DNA from: GCA-2731375 sp002731375
GTDB taxonomy: Bacteria > Pseudomonadota > Alphaproteobacteria > GCA-2731375
Assembly: GCA_030752605.1 (NCBI GenBank)
Contig: JASMDX010000033.1
Span: 1 to 64,000, forward strand
Reading direction: 5' to 3'
DNA: 64,000 bases
The notes under the pieces are model-generated. The model ran no database searches. It was not told the origin of the DNA and saw only the letters and a program-made list of their open reading frames with translations. This document shows positions 41,316-49,925 of this stretch, piece by piece. Both the position numbers and the translations under genes were made by a program. Position 1 is the first letter of the stretch, and each line of letters begins with the position of its first letter.

Positions 41316-42260
41316 TCATGCCTCAACCTTGCGCACGCGTTTCACCAGTGACCAGATGCCATCAGGTAGGAACATGATAATCGCCAACAGGCTGCCGCCG
41401 AGAATGAATTGCCAGATGTGCGGGGCATATTCGAAGGCATAGGTGCGGATCAATTCGAATACTAGGGCGCCGATATAGGTTGCCGCCACGCTGCCGGTGC
41501 CACTGAGAATTGTGATGAAAACGAATTCGCCTGAGACCGTCCAGTTAGCCATGGAATCTGGATCTACATGGCCGACAGCCAAGGCCATGATGCCACCGCC
41601 AAAGCCGGCGACCAAACCCGAGAAGACGTACTTTAGATGGATCACCTTTTCGGCAGAATAGCCGAGATACTCAACCCTAATTTCGTTCTCGCGCACCGCC
41701 ATGCTCATGGAGCCCAGAGTGGTGTGCAGATAAATGTGTGTTGCGACGGTAATGATGTAAGTGAACACCAAGGCAAACAAGAACAGGGTAGTTTGTACCG
41801 CTTCGCCCTCAGGCGCATAGCCCAAAAAGGTTGGTTTATGCACACCGAAACCATCAGTGCTCCCCAAGGCCTCAGACTTTACTACCACGCCATAGAGGAT
41901 CATCGAAAATGCCATGTTCAGTAGAGCAAAGAAGATCGCTCGATAGCGCCGCAGCAGGAAACCCAGCACGAAGGCCAATAGGCCCGACATCACTGTCGCA
42001 GCAAAGACTAGCACGAATGCATCGGTGAACCCGGCTAGCGACAACATTACTGTCGTGTAGGCTCCAAAGCCAAAATACAACGCATGGCCAAACGAGACCA
42101 GACCACTACGCCACAGCACGAGGAGGCCTAGAGCCACGGCGCCGCGAGCAAGACTTTGTAGCCCGATAAAGCGCATCCACTCAGCCAGCACGAAATTGAG
42201 TGCCAGTAAGACCAGAAAGGCGATGGTCAAACCGATCACAGTTTTGTCGACATACCGCAT
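41316..42260 (-). CDS. Branched-chain amino-acid-type ABC transporter permease (LivM type)
   Basis: Inner-membrane permease of 314 residues with about eight hydrophobic segments. G-L-V-S-F-G-H-A-L-Y-F-G-F-G-A-Y (about 53-68) corresponds to the Q-F-S-L-G-H block, and M-A-V-R-E-N-E-I-R-V-E-Y-L-G-Y is the cytoplasmic coupling loop. Its ATG overlaps the LivH stop (TGATG-type). This operon is more diverged from typical LivM than the plus-strand copy, so its ligand may be an amide, urea derivative or aromatic acid. Confidence 0.9.
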   Translation of the reverse strand: MRYVDKTVIGLTIAFLVLLALNFVLAEWMRFIGLQSLARGAVALGLLVLWRSGLVSFGHALYFGFGAYTTVMLSLAGFTDAFVLVFAATVMSGLLAFVLGFLLRRYRAIFFALLNMAFSMILYGVVVKSEALGSTDGFGVHKPTFLGYAPEGEAVQTTLFLFALVFTYIITVATHIYLHTTLGSMSMAVRENEIRVEYLGYSAEKVIHLKYVFSGLVAGFGGGIMALAVGHVDPDSMANWTVSGEFVFITILSGTGSVAATYIGALVFELIRTYAFEYAPHIWQFILGGSLLAIIMFLPDGIWSLVKRVRKVEA

Positions 42261-43159
42261 CAGATTTTCCTTGCCTTAGCCGGAGCAAACAGGCCTTCGG
42301 GTCGGAACGCCAGAACGGCGGCCATGATGGCGTAAATTACAAATAATTCCACTTCCGGAAACTTATGTACCGCTGCCGCCCGGGCCAGGCCAACAACCAG
42401 GGAACCTATCATGGCGCCGGGGATGCTACCCATACCGCCGATCACTACAACCGCAAACGCTAACACGATGACCTCGACACCTACGCCAGGAGATACAGAG
42501 ATGGTCGGCGCCACATAGGCTCCTCCCAGAGCGCCGAGCATGGCGCCAATGATAAAGGTAACGAGAAAGACCACTGTGACGTTGATGCCCATGGTCTGGG
42601 CCAGTTCACGGTCATAGATCACCGCTAGTAACAACTTGCCCCATTTAGTCCGTGTGAGACCTAGCCAAAGCACGATGCCAACAACCACGGCCAAACCGAT
42701 CATTGTCAGGCTGTACGTGTCGAAGGGCATGCCCACGATCTCGGTAGACCCCAACAACGCCATTGGCTGATAGGCAAAATAGGGATCGACACCCCAGATC
42801 AGGATGATTACATCTTCAAGCACCAGGAACATGGCAAAGGTTGCCAGTACGATAATGTGTTCATCGCGGTGGTATAGGAAACGCAACAGACCACGTTCTA
42901 AGACAATGCCGAAGAAGACCCCGACCGCGATGGCGGCAGCAAATAACATTAAGAAACCGCCAAATTCCGGCAGATCGGTTTCGTAGTATATCCCTACTAG
43001 GGTGGCGGCTAGGTAGGCGCCAAAAGCGTAAAAGGATCCATGGGTAACGTTGAGGATTTTCATCACCCCAAAGATCACGGTCAGACCGACAGCGACCATG
43101 AACAGGTATGACGAGTAAACCAGTCCGTCGACGATGATCGTGACGATTTCTTGAATCAC
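42260..43159 (-). CDS. Branched-chain amino-acid-type ABC transporter permease (LivH type)
   Basis: Inner-membrane permease of 299 residues. V-I-F-G-V-M-K-I-L-N-V-T-H-G-S-F (about 27-42) is the LivH hallmark, and the C-terminus has F-R-P-E-G-L-F. The start is taken at GTG 43159; the frame continues upstream to 43222, but that stretch is the terminator hairpin. It follows the binding-protein gene across that hairpin. Confidence 0.9.
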   Translation of the reverse strand: MIQEIVTIIVDGLVYSSYLFMVAVGLTVIFGVMKILNVTHGSFYAFGAYLAATLVGIYYETDLPEFGGFLMLFAAAIAVGVFFGIVLERGLLRFLYHRDEHIIVLATFAMFLVLEDVIILIWGVDPYFAYQPMALLGSTEIVGMPFDTYSLTMIGLAVVVGIVLWLGLTRTKWGKLLLAVIYDRELAQTMGINVTVVFLVTFIIGAMLGALGGAYVAPTISVSPGVGVEVIVLAFAVVVIGGMGSIPGAMIGSLVVGLARAAAVHKFPEVELFVIYAIMAAVLAFRPEGLFAPAKARKI

Positions 43160-43183
43160 AATGGACCCGCTTGAATTTTGTTG

Positions 43184-43226
43184 AAAAAACGGTCGAACCG
43201 GAGGCGCCGTATCAGGCGCCACCGGT
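43184..43226 (-). terminator. Rho-independent terminator between binding-protein and livH-type genes
   Basis: Arms accggaggcgcc (43197-43208) and ggcgccaccggt (43215-43226) pair over 12 positions with one internal mismatch around a 6-base loop. On the minus strand a run of six T (43189-43184) follows 7 bases later. It lies 11 bases after the binding-protein stop and should reduce read-through into the permease genes. Confidence 0.8.
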
Positions 43227-43237
43227 CCAAATTATTA

Positions 43238-44560
43238 CTAGCAATTGGCGCCCTTCATGCCGCCTTTGAGCCAATCCACGCCCTTGACGCCGTTTGGAGG
43301 CAGGAGGCATGTCCCCTTGAATTTCATGATATCTACTATCTTCGGCTCGCCATTCTCTTTGTCCCAAGCAGACTTGCCAAGCATGTAATCGGTCATCGAT
43401 TGATGACCATTGCCCAATGCCATCTTGACGGTGGTGGTTACACCCTCGAAAGTTGCACCGGTTAACGCAGCCACAACTTGGTCTTTTGAGGGGAACTTTC
43501 CGCCATTTGCCGAGGCTGCCGTATCATAGGCGTACTTGGCTGCCAGTACACCTTGGGCAAACTGATATGCTCCGCCAGTTGGCGGCGTATTGTAACGATC
43601 AATATAGGCGGCGCGGAACCAATTGTTTATCGGGGTATCGATATTCTTGGCATAGACGCCGTAGGGTCCACGGGCGCCGACAATCACGCCAAGGGGAAAT
43701 TTCTTGCCTAGGCGGTAAATTGACGACGCAGCAACCGAAAACAACAAAGTCTTCTTCCTGAACAGGCCGCGTGCTGAACCTTGGAAGATGAGTGCCTCCA
43801 AATCTCCGCCCCAGAAGCTGGAATGGACCAGATTTTCTTTCGCCAACATTAGTGCTGAAATTTCAGTACCATATTGACCAGCGAATATTTTGGGCCATTG
43901 CGCCTTGTCGGATGCCGTGGTGTGCGGCATCAGAACCTTCATCGCTAAGTCGAAGTCGCGCCAAGAATCCTGGCCCCAAGCATAGTTCTGATTGATGCCG
44001 GTATATGATTTTACGTTGGGCATCTTGGCCTTCACGTAATGCGCCTCGGCAACGCCATCAGCGGTAGCATGCATCATAGTACGGAATACATACTTTGCGT
44101 TCGGGATTATATCCTCGAAAATTCGCGGCGTACCGCAGACTGGCAAGACCGTAAACACTTTGAGTTCTTCAGCTACCGGTGCAATCGCGGCACAAGTGCC
44201 AGAAGAAATGTAGCCAACAACTAGATCGGCACCTTGTTTCTGCACCTTGTTGCGAAGCTCCGCCACCTGCTTGGTGCCACCGCCGGACTCGTCGTAGAAA
44301 ATTGCTTTAATTTGGCGTCCCGCCAGTCCCTTGCTGTTGTAAGGTGCCGGTACTTTGCCTTTGTTTATCGCGTTGATTATGATCTCCGCGCCATTGCGTG
44401 AGGGTACGCCAAAGGCGGGGGCCCCCGCGCCAGTCAGAAACGACGGTACTGCCATGACTACGGAATCGGCCGCGCCTGCTGTCCCGGCCGCCAAGCCGAT
44501 ACTAGCGCCTAATGCTAATGCTAGGGCCGTACCGGACAGTTGCATGCTAATCGTCCTCAT
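43238..44560 (-). CDS. ABC transporter substrate-binding protein, amide/branched-chain type
   Basis: Periplasmic type-I binding protein of 440 residues. Signal peptide at about 1-30 (M-R-T-I-S-M-Q-L, alanine/leucine core, A-G-A-A-D). The mature part starts S-V-V-M-A-V-P-S-F-L-T-G-A-G-A-P and contains Y-D-E-S-G-G-G-T-K-Q-V and Y-I-S-S-G-T-C-A-A-I. ATG 44560 has GGAGG 9 bases upstream. It is the first gene of the minus-strand operon of seven genes (receptor, LivH, LivM, LivG, LivF, epimerase, DapA-like). The ligand is not known. Confidence 0.9.
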   Translation of the reverse strand: MRTISMQLSGTALALALGASIGLAAGTAGAADSVVMAVPSFLTGAGAPAFGVPSRNGAEIIINAINKGKVPAPYNSKGLAGRQIKAIFYDESGGGTKQVAELRNKVQKQGADLVVGYISSGTCAAIAPVAEELKVFTVLPVCGTPRIFEDIIPNAKYVFRTMMHATADGVAEAHYVKAKMPNVKSYTGINQNYAWGQDSWRDFDLAMKVLMPHTTASDKAQWPKIFAGQYGTEISALMLAKENLVHSSFWGGDLEALIFQGSARGLFRKKTLLFSVAASSIYRLGKKFPLGVIVGARGPYGVYAKNIDTPINNWFRAAYIDRYNTPPTGGAYQFAQGVLAAKYAYDTAASANGGKFPSKDQVVAALTGATFEGVTTTVKMALGNGHQSMTDYMLGKSAWDKENGEPKIVDIMKFKGTCLLPPNGVKGVDWLKGGMKGANC

Positions 44561-44715
44561 TACATCAGTCCTCCCAGTTGCTTCGTTGTGCGCGCGCCGC
44601 CTAGACCAGTGGTCCCGAAATTCGGACTTAGCGCGACCGTTGCGTACTTTGGTGCGGTTTTGTAAAACAGCACCGGCGCCATATATCACTGTTTCTGGCA
44701 CTTTGCCAAGGCCAA

Positions 44716-45552
44716 TTAGAGTCTTTCGCGTCGTGCCGCCAGGAAGGTCTGAAAGGTGGTTGCCTGACCGGCCCGAACGGCTCTGCCATAGGCTGCATTG
44801 AACTGTCTTTTTTCATCTATTGCGGCCAGAATAATGCCTTTCTGGCCGGCCGGAACCGACAGGCCTCCATCATCCAGCAAGGCCAAGATCTGCGCATAGG
44901 CCGTCTCGGCTCGCTGCCAGGCATCGGCGCCGTTGCTTGCGCTATCAGGGCGCTGAACATAGTTGGTTAAGGGGCGCGGCAGCAGGGTCATGGTGCCGGC
45001 GCGGGCAATCAGTTCCATGTTGAACACCACGTCTTCGGCGAAGCGCAGCTCTGCGCGATAGCCGGGCCCCGTCAGATCCCGGCGCAGCAGCGGAAAATGG
45101 GGCACCCCAGTGTTCATCATGGTTACAGTATCGATGGGGTGGGGGGAGGCATTCTCCGAATAGGCTGTGCCGATGATCCGGCCGTCCTGCGTCACGGCCC
45201 GCGTATTGTCGCAAGCCAGGCCGCTTTCCTTGGCCAAGGGCAGCAGGGCGGAGAGCTTGTCGGGCTGCCAGGTATCGTCGCTATCCAAGATCGCAATAAA
45301 ATCGCCGTTGGCAGCGGCAAGTGCGGCATTGCGCGCAGCCGACGGTCCTGAGCCGACGGCCGGCGTCGCCACCATGCGAACGCGCCCGTCTTCCAGGGCG
45401 CGCGTTTGAAACAAAGCAAGATAGTCGCTGCCGCAATCTGACGCGATGATCACTTCCCAATTGTCGTGTTCTTGGGCGCGGACGCTGGCTATGGCGGCCA
45501 AGATGGTGTCCTGGGCCTCATAAGCGGCCATGAGGATGGAGATCAGCGGCAT
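44716..45552 (-). CDS. Glycosyltransferase family 2
   Basis: GT-A-fold transferase of 278 residues, using a nucleotide sugar in the cytoplasm. I-S-I-L-M-A-A-Y-E-A-Q-D-T-I (4-17) begins the fold, G-P-S-A-A-R-N-A-A-L follows, and the DxD-type motif is I-L-D-S-D-D-T-W (about 93-100). No polysaccharide genes are adjacent, so the product is unknown. It stands alone between the liv operon and a small membrane-protein gene. Confidence 0.9.
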   Translation of the reverse strand: MPLISILMAAYEAQDTILAAIASVRAQEHDNWEVIIASDCGSDYLALFQTRALEDGRVRMVATPAVGSGPSAARNAALAAANGDFIAILDSDDTWQPDKLSALLPLAKESGLACDNTRAVTQDGRIIGTAYSENASPHPIDTVTMMNTGVPHFPLLRRDLTGPGYRAELRFAEDVVFNMELIARAGTMTLLPRPLTNYVQRPDSASNGADAWQRAETAYAQILALLDDGGLSVPAGQKGIILAAIDEKRQFNAAYGRAVRAGQATTFQTFLAARRERL

Positions 45553-45597
45553 GTCGTTCGGCTAGGCATCGTCTTCTGGTCGCTCTATGATATTAGC

Positions 45598-45765
45598 ATG
45601 CAAAGCAGGATCGCAAACTTGGCCGCGATCGGAGGCGGCGCCTTTTTGGGGCTGCTCGTGGCCGCCGGCGCGACCGGCGCTTTGACGCCGGTGTGGTCGT
45701 TCTTTTTCGATGGCTTGATCCAGCATTTTATCTCTATGCAATGGACCAAGTTTGGCTGCTTTTAG
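45598..45765 (+). CDS. Small membrane protein, hypothetical
   Basis: 55-residue frame with one glycine/alanine/leucine-rich hydrophobic segment (about 8-30) and an aromatic second half (W-S-F-F-F-D-G-L-I-Q-H-F). The ATG has no clear ribosome-binding site. It overlaps the end of the convergent DUF423 gene by four bases. No family recognised; it could be chance, but the composition suits a single-pass membrane peptide. Confidence 0.4.
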   Translation: MQSRIANLAAIGGGAFLGLLVAAGATGALTPVWSFFFDGLIQHFISMQWTKFGCF

Positions 45766-46151
45766 GTTTTAAGTCCACGCCAGCCATGGCCCGCCAGAGC
45801 CAGCCAGCCGGTCAGGAAAGCCAGGCCGCCCAGGGGCGCCAACCAGCCGAAGATCGCTATTCCCGTAAACGACATCATGTACAACCCGCCGCAGAACAAC
45901 ACGCTGCCCAGGGCGAAACCGTATGCGGCAACCCGCAACCAAGCGGTTGGCTTTACCGCCGTCAGCGCCGCCGTGCCCAACAGCGCCAGGGCATGCCAGA
46001 CCTGATAGCGCACGGCGGTATGAATGCGGGCGAGCTCCTCCGTCCCAAGCCATTGCTTCAGATCATGGGCCGCGCCGGCGGCAAGAAATACCGCCAGGGC
46101 AGCCGAAAGGCCGGCGAAAACTAGGGGCCATCGTGATGTTGCGGAGTTCAT
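45762..46151 (-). CDS. DUF423 family membrane protein
   Basis: 129-residue inner-membrane protein with four predicted helices. F-A-G-L-S-A-A-L-A-V-F-L-A-A-G-A-A-H and the later L-F-C-G-G-L-Y (about 83-89) with A-P-L-G-G-L-A-F-L are typical DUF423 (YwdK/YgdD) features. Its ATG overlaps the upstream SDR stop by four bases. The function of the family is unknown. Confidence 0.88.
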   Translation of the reverse strand: MNSATSRWPLVFAGLSAALAVFLAAGAAHDLKQWLGTEELARIHTAVRYQVWHALALLGTAALTAVKPTAWLRVAAYGFALGSVLFCGGLYMMSFTGIAIFGWLAPLGGLAFLTGWLALAGHGWRGLKT

Positions 46152-46864
46152 GGCAGGGGCTCGAACACGGCGTTGATGGGCACTGATGCGACCGAGGCAT
46201 TGTTGGGCATGGCAATTACCGTGGCGATAATATCGGCGATGGTTTCTGGCTGGGTTGCTGTCTCCGCCGTGAAGCCCTGGGGCATCATGTCGGTGTTGAC
46301 CGGTCCGGGCGCCACCGCTGTGACCCGAATACCGTCATCCCAGAACTGGGCCCGGGCGGCGGAATTTAGGCCCATGGCTGCGAACTTGGACATGGCATAT
46401 CCCGGAGAGCCGCGCTTGAAACGCATGCCGGCCATGGAGGTAACCGTGACAATGCGGCCGCTGCCCGCCGCCTTCAGATGGGGCAGCGCGGCGCAGATCA
46501 AGCGGTAGGGCGCCTTCAGGTTGACCTCCAGCATACGGTCCAGATCCGCTTCATCGCCGTCCTCGAAACCGAATGCCGCCGCGATGCCGGCATTATTGAT
46601 TAAGCCGTCAATACGGCCAAACCTGGCAAAGGTGGCATCGGCCCAGGCCTTGGGTGATTCGGGATCGAACGCATCGAATGCATGGCAGAGGCAGTTCTCG
46701 CCCGCTTGTTCGGCCATGTTTTCGAGCGCGCGGGCGCCAAGGCTGAGGAGATAGCCGTCCTGGCGCAAACGTTTGGCGATGACGGCACCAATGCCGCGAT
46801 TGGCACCGGAAAGCATGATGACGCGGCCCGCTTGGTCCAGGTGGCCTGGGTTGGGGATAGTCAT
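46148..46864 (-). CDS. Short-chain dehydrogenase/reductase
   Basis: Classical SDR of 238 residues. Nucleotide loop G-A-N-R-G-I-G (about 20-26), N-N-A-G (about 88-91), catalytic Ser in V-T-S-M-A-G and Y-x3-K as Y-A-M-S-K (about 155-159). The family-typical P-G-P-V-N-T-D-M follows. Translationally coupled to the DUF423 gene. The substrate is unknown. Confidence 0.9.
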   Translation of the reverse strand: MTIPNPGHLDQAGRVIMLSGANRGIGAVIAKRLRQDGYLLSLGARALENMAEQAGENCLCHAFDAFDPESPKAWADATFARFGRIDGLINNAGIAAAFGFEDGDEADLDRMLEVNLKAPYRLICAALPHLKAAGSGRIVTVTSMAGMRFKRGSPGYAMSKFAAMGLNSAARAQFWDDGIRVTAVAPGPVNTDMMPQGFTAETATQPETIADIIATVIAMPNNASVASVPINAVFEPLP

Positions 46865-46944
46865 GGTTTCACTCCAAATCTATACTGTCGTCGTGGCGAT
46901 AGTATTGCACCCTGGCGCCGTCAATCCTATAAGATCGCCTTTTG

Positions 46945-47925
46945 ATGAATGAATTAGCTTCGAACGATCTGCCTTTCCGCCATCTCCTTGGTATCGAGGG
47001 GCTGTCCCCCGACGATATCACCGAGATCCTTGATCTGTCCGACCAATACGTGGCGCAAAACCGCCAGGTCGATAAAAAGCGTTCGATCCTAGGCGGGCGC
47101 ACACAGATCAATCTGTTTTTTGAAACCTCCACCCGTACCAGAACCTCGTTCGAGCTGGCCGGTAAGCGTCTGGGCGCCGATGTCATCAATATGTCGGCCA
47201 CGGCCTCGGCCATCAAAAAGGGCGAGACCCTGATCGATACGGCGGCGACCCTGAACGCCATGCACCCCGATGCCCTGGTGGTGCGTCACCCGCATTCGGG
47301 CGCCGTTGCCCTGTTAAGCCAAAAGATGGATTGCAGCGTCATTAACGCCGGCGACGGCAGCCATGAACACCCCACCCAGGCGCTGCTGGATGCCCTGACC
47401 ATCCGCCGCCGCCTGGGTCATCTACATGGCCTGACCGTGGCCATCTGCGGCGATATCCTGCATAGCCGGGTGGCGCGCTCAAATATTATGCTGCTCTCCA
47501 TCATGGGCGCCGATGTCCGCGCCATCGCCCCGCCAACCCTGTTGCCCGGGGCAGTGGAGCGCATGGGGGTCGAGATCTTTCACAACATGGAAGCGGGCTT
47601 GGCTGACGCCGACATCGTGATGATGCTGCGCTTGCAAAACGAGCGTATGAACGGTGCTTACGTGCCCTCGACGCGGGAGTATTATCACTTCTTTGGCCTG
47701 GACCAGGCCAAGCTGTCCAAGGCCAAGCCGGAAGCCTTGATCATGCATCCCGGGCCGATGAACCGGGGCGTGGAAATCGATAGCGACCTGGCCGACGACA
47801 TAAACCGCAGCGTGATCCGCGAGCAGGTGGAGATGGGCGTCGCGGTACGCATGGCGGTGTTGGATCTGCTGTCCCGGCGTAGCACGAACCAGCCGCCTGT
47901 CGGGCCTCAGGAGGCCACGTCATGA
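46945..47925 (+). CDS. pyrB: Aspartate carbamoyltransferase catalytic subunit
   Basis: Forms carbamoyl-aspartate from carbamoyl phosphate and aspartate, the second step of pyrimidine synthesis; 326 residues. The carbamoyl-phosphate motif F-E-T-S-T-R-T-R-T (59-67) and H-P-T-Q-A-L-L-D (about 143-150) are intact. ATG 46945 gives M-N-E-L-A-S-N-D. It overlaps the dihydroorotase-like gene by four bases. In many bacteria such PyrB enzymes form a complex with an inactive PyrC homologue, and that is the arrangement here; no regulatory pyrI is present. Confidence 0.95.
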   Translation: MNELASNDLPFRHLLGIEGLSPDDITEILDLSDQYVAQNRQVDKKRSILGGRTQINLFFETSTRTRTSFELAGKRLGADVINMSATASAIKKGETLIDTAATLNAMHPDALVVRHPHSGAVALLSQKMDCSVINAGDGSHEHPTQALLDALTIRRRLGHLHGLTVAICGDILHSRVARSNIMLLSIMGADVRAIAPPTLLPGAVERMGVEIFHNMEAGLADADIVMMLRLQNERMNGAYVPSTREYYHFFGLDQAKLSKAKPEALIMHPGPMNRGVEIDSDLADDINRSVIREQVEMGVAVRMAVLDLLSRRSTNQPPVGPQEATS

Positions 47926-49232
47926 GTGCGACGGCCTATATCAACGCCCGCCTGATCGACCCGGCCAGCGGTCTGGATGCCCCCGGCGCCTTGTTGAGCA
48001 AAGATGGCCGTATTGTCGATTTAGGGACTGATCTTTTCCCAGGCCGTTTGGGTGACGATGTGCCCGACGGCACGGCGGTGGTTGATTGCGCGGGCCGCGT
48101 ACTCTGCCCCGGCCTGATCGACATGCGTGTTTTTGTCGGCGAGCCGGGCGCTGAGCATAAGGAAACGCTCGCTTCCGCCTCGGAGGCCGCTGCCGCCGGC
48201 GGCGTCACCTGCATCATCGTGCAGCCGAATACCGAGCCGGTGATCGACGATGTTGCCCTGGTCGAATACATCAAGCGTCAGGCGCGGGATAAGGCCTGCG
48301 TGCGGATCCATCCCATGGCCGCCATTACCAGGGGCTTGTTGGGTGAACAGATGGCCGAACTAGGCCTGTTGGCGGAGGCCGACGCGGTGGCCTTCACGGA
48401 CGCGGACCGTGCCGTTGATAATGCCCAGGTCATGCGCCGGGTGCTCAGCTATGCCTCCGCCTTCGGCTTGTTGATCTGCCATTACCCCGAGGAACCCGCC
48501 CTGGCCCGCAGCGGTGTGATGAACGCGGGCGAGGTGGCTATGCGCCTGGGTCTGCCCGGCATCCCGACCCAGGCGGAAACCATCATGTTGGAACGGGATC
48601 TGCGCCTGGTCGAAATGACCGGTGGGCGCTATCACGCGGCCTGTCTGTCTACCACACAGGCGATCGAGGCCATGGCGCGGGGCAAGGCGCAGGGCCTGCC
48701 CGTATCGGCGGCGGCGGCGGTGCACAGCTTTGCCATGAATGAAATCGCCGTCGGGCAATACCGAACATTTGCCAAGACCGCACCGCCGCTACGTGCCGAG
48801 GACGACCGCCTGGCCGTCGTCGCGGGTCTGGCTGACGGCACCATCGATGTGATCTGTTCTTGCCATGATCCGCAGGATGCGGAATCTAAACGTTTGCCGT
48901 TCGAACTGGCGGCAGCCGGCATCATCGGCCTGGAAACCATGCTGCCCCTGGCGTTGGAGCTGTATCACAACGGCGCCTTGGGGCTTTCCGATCTGTTGGC
49001 CAAGATGACCTCCCGCCCGGCGGATCTGTTGGGCCTACGGGGGGGCAAGTTGGCGCCGGGCGCGCCGGCGGATCTGTTGATCTTTGACCCTGACAAGCCC
49101 TGGCGCATTGACGAAGACAATTTTCACTCCAAGGCCAAGAACACGCCGTATCATGACCGTCCTGTACAGGGCCGGCCTTGGCGCACCATTGTTGATGGAA
49201 AGGTGGTATACTCCGATCCTGACGGCGACTAG
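47922..49232 (+). CDS. pyrC: Dihydroorotase-like protein, probably non-catalytic
   Basis: Class I dihydroorotase homologue of 436 residues with the metal site lost. The usual H-x-H is R69-V-F71 in G-L-I-D-M-R-V-F-V. The later metal histidine is replaced in H-A-A-C-L-S-T, and the catalytic Asp region reads S-C-H-D-P instead of T-D-H-A-P. Only the H in I-C-H-Y-P-E-E-P survives. This is the pattern of PyrC' (PyrX) partners that hold PyrB in an active dodecamer. Coupled to pyrB by a four-base overlap. An active dihydroorotase must be elsewhere in the genome. Confidence 0.88.
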   Translation: MSATAYINARLIDPASGLDAPGALLSKDGRIVDLGTDLFPGRLGDDVPDGTAVVDCAGRVLCPGLIDMRVFVGEPGAEHKETLASASEAAAAGGVTCIIVQPNTEPVIDDVALVEYIKRQARDKACVRIHPMAAITRGLLGEQMAELGLLAEADAVAFTDADRAVDNAQVMRRVLSYASAFGLLICHYPEEPALARSGVMNAGEVAMRLGLPGIPTQAETIMLERDLRLVEMTGGRYHAACLSTTQAIEAMARGKAQGLPVSAAAAVHSFAMNEIAVGQYRTFAKTAPPLRAEDDRLAVVAGLADGTIDVICSCHDPQDAESKRLPFELAAAGIIGLETMLPLALELYHNGALGLSDLLAKMTSRPADLLGLRGGKLAPGAPADLLIFDPDKPWRIDEDNFHSKAKNTPYHDRPVQGRPWRTIVDGKVVYSDPDGD

Positions 49233-49247
49233 TCAAACGGGGGGAGA

Positions 49248-49862
49248 ATGCCAAGTCCCATAGGCGATTTTACCTATATCTGGCCATTCTGGGCCGCTGC
49301 CGCGTTCGGCTATCTGCTCGGCTCCATACCATTTGGCCTGGTGCTGACCCGGCTGGCGGGCCTGGGCGATGTGCGCGACATCGGCTCGGGTAGTATCGGC
49401 GCCACCAATGTGCTGCGCACGGGCAACAAGAGCATAGCCGCGCTGACATTGGTTTTGGATGGCGGCAAGGGCGCTGCGGCGGTGTTTCTAGGCGCTATGT
49501 ATGGACCCGATACGGCGGTGGTGGCGGGTGGTGGCGCCTTCATCGGCCATCTTTTTCCCATCTGGCTAAAATTTAGGGGCGGCAAGGGCATGGCCACCTT
49601 CATCGGCGTGATGCTGGTGGCTAATTGGCCAGCCGGTTTGCTCTGTTGTCTGACCTGGCTGGCGATGGCTGCCTTGTTCCGCTATTCCTCGCTGGCCTCC
49701 TTGACCGCCGCCCTGGCGGGGCCTGGATATGCCTATTGGTTCGGAAATTGGCAGATCATGGAGCTGGCGGCCTTCATGACGGTATTGGTCTTCGTTCGTC
49801 ATCATCAGAACATCCGACGTCTCGTGACCGGCGCCGAGCCCAAGATCGGCGCGAAAAAATAG
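49248..49862 (+). CDS. plsY: Glycerol-3-phosphate acyltransferase
   Basis: Inner-membrane acyl-phosphate:glycerol-3-phosphate acyltransferase for phospholipid synthesis, 204 residues. Motif 1 is G-S-I-G-A-T-N-V-L-R-T, motif 2 K-G-A-A-A-V, motif 3 G-G-K-G-M-A-T, with the start G-S-I-P-F-G-L-V-L typical. It follows pyrC after 15 bases with GGGGGGAG as ribosome-binding site, so it is part of the pyrB operon, an arrangement common in alphaproteobacteria. Confidence 0.95.
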   Translation: MPSPIGDFTYIWPFWAAAAFGYLLGSIPFGLVLTRLAGLGDVRDIGSGSIGATNVLRTGNKSIAALTLVLDGGKGAAAVFLGAMYGPDTAVVAGGGAFIGHLFPIWLKFRGGKGMATFIGVMLVANWPAGLLCCLTWLAMAALFRYSSLASLTAALAGPGYAYWFGNWQIMELAAFMTVLVFVRHHQNIRRLVTGAEPKIGAKK

Positions 49863-49925
49863 ACATAAACCACTGCCTTTTCGCTACACTTTCCCGCATC
49901 GGCATGGGATTGATAGGGGATTGGC

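Noticed and set aside
47922..49232. Annotation as an active dihydroorotase
   Set aside because: The H-x-H motif, later His and catalytic Asp are all replaced.
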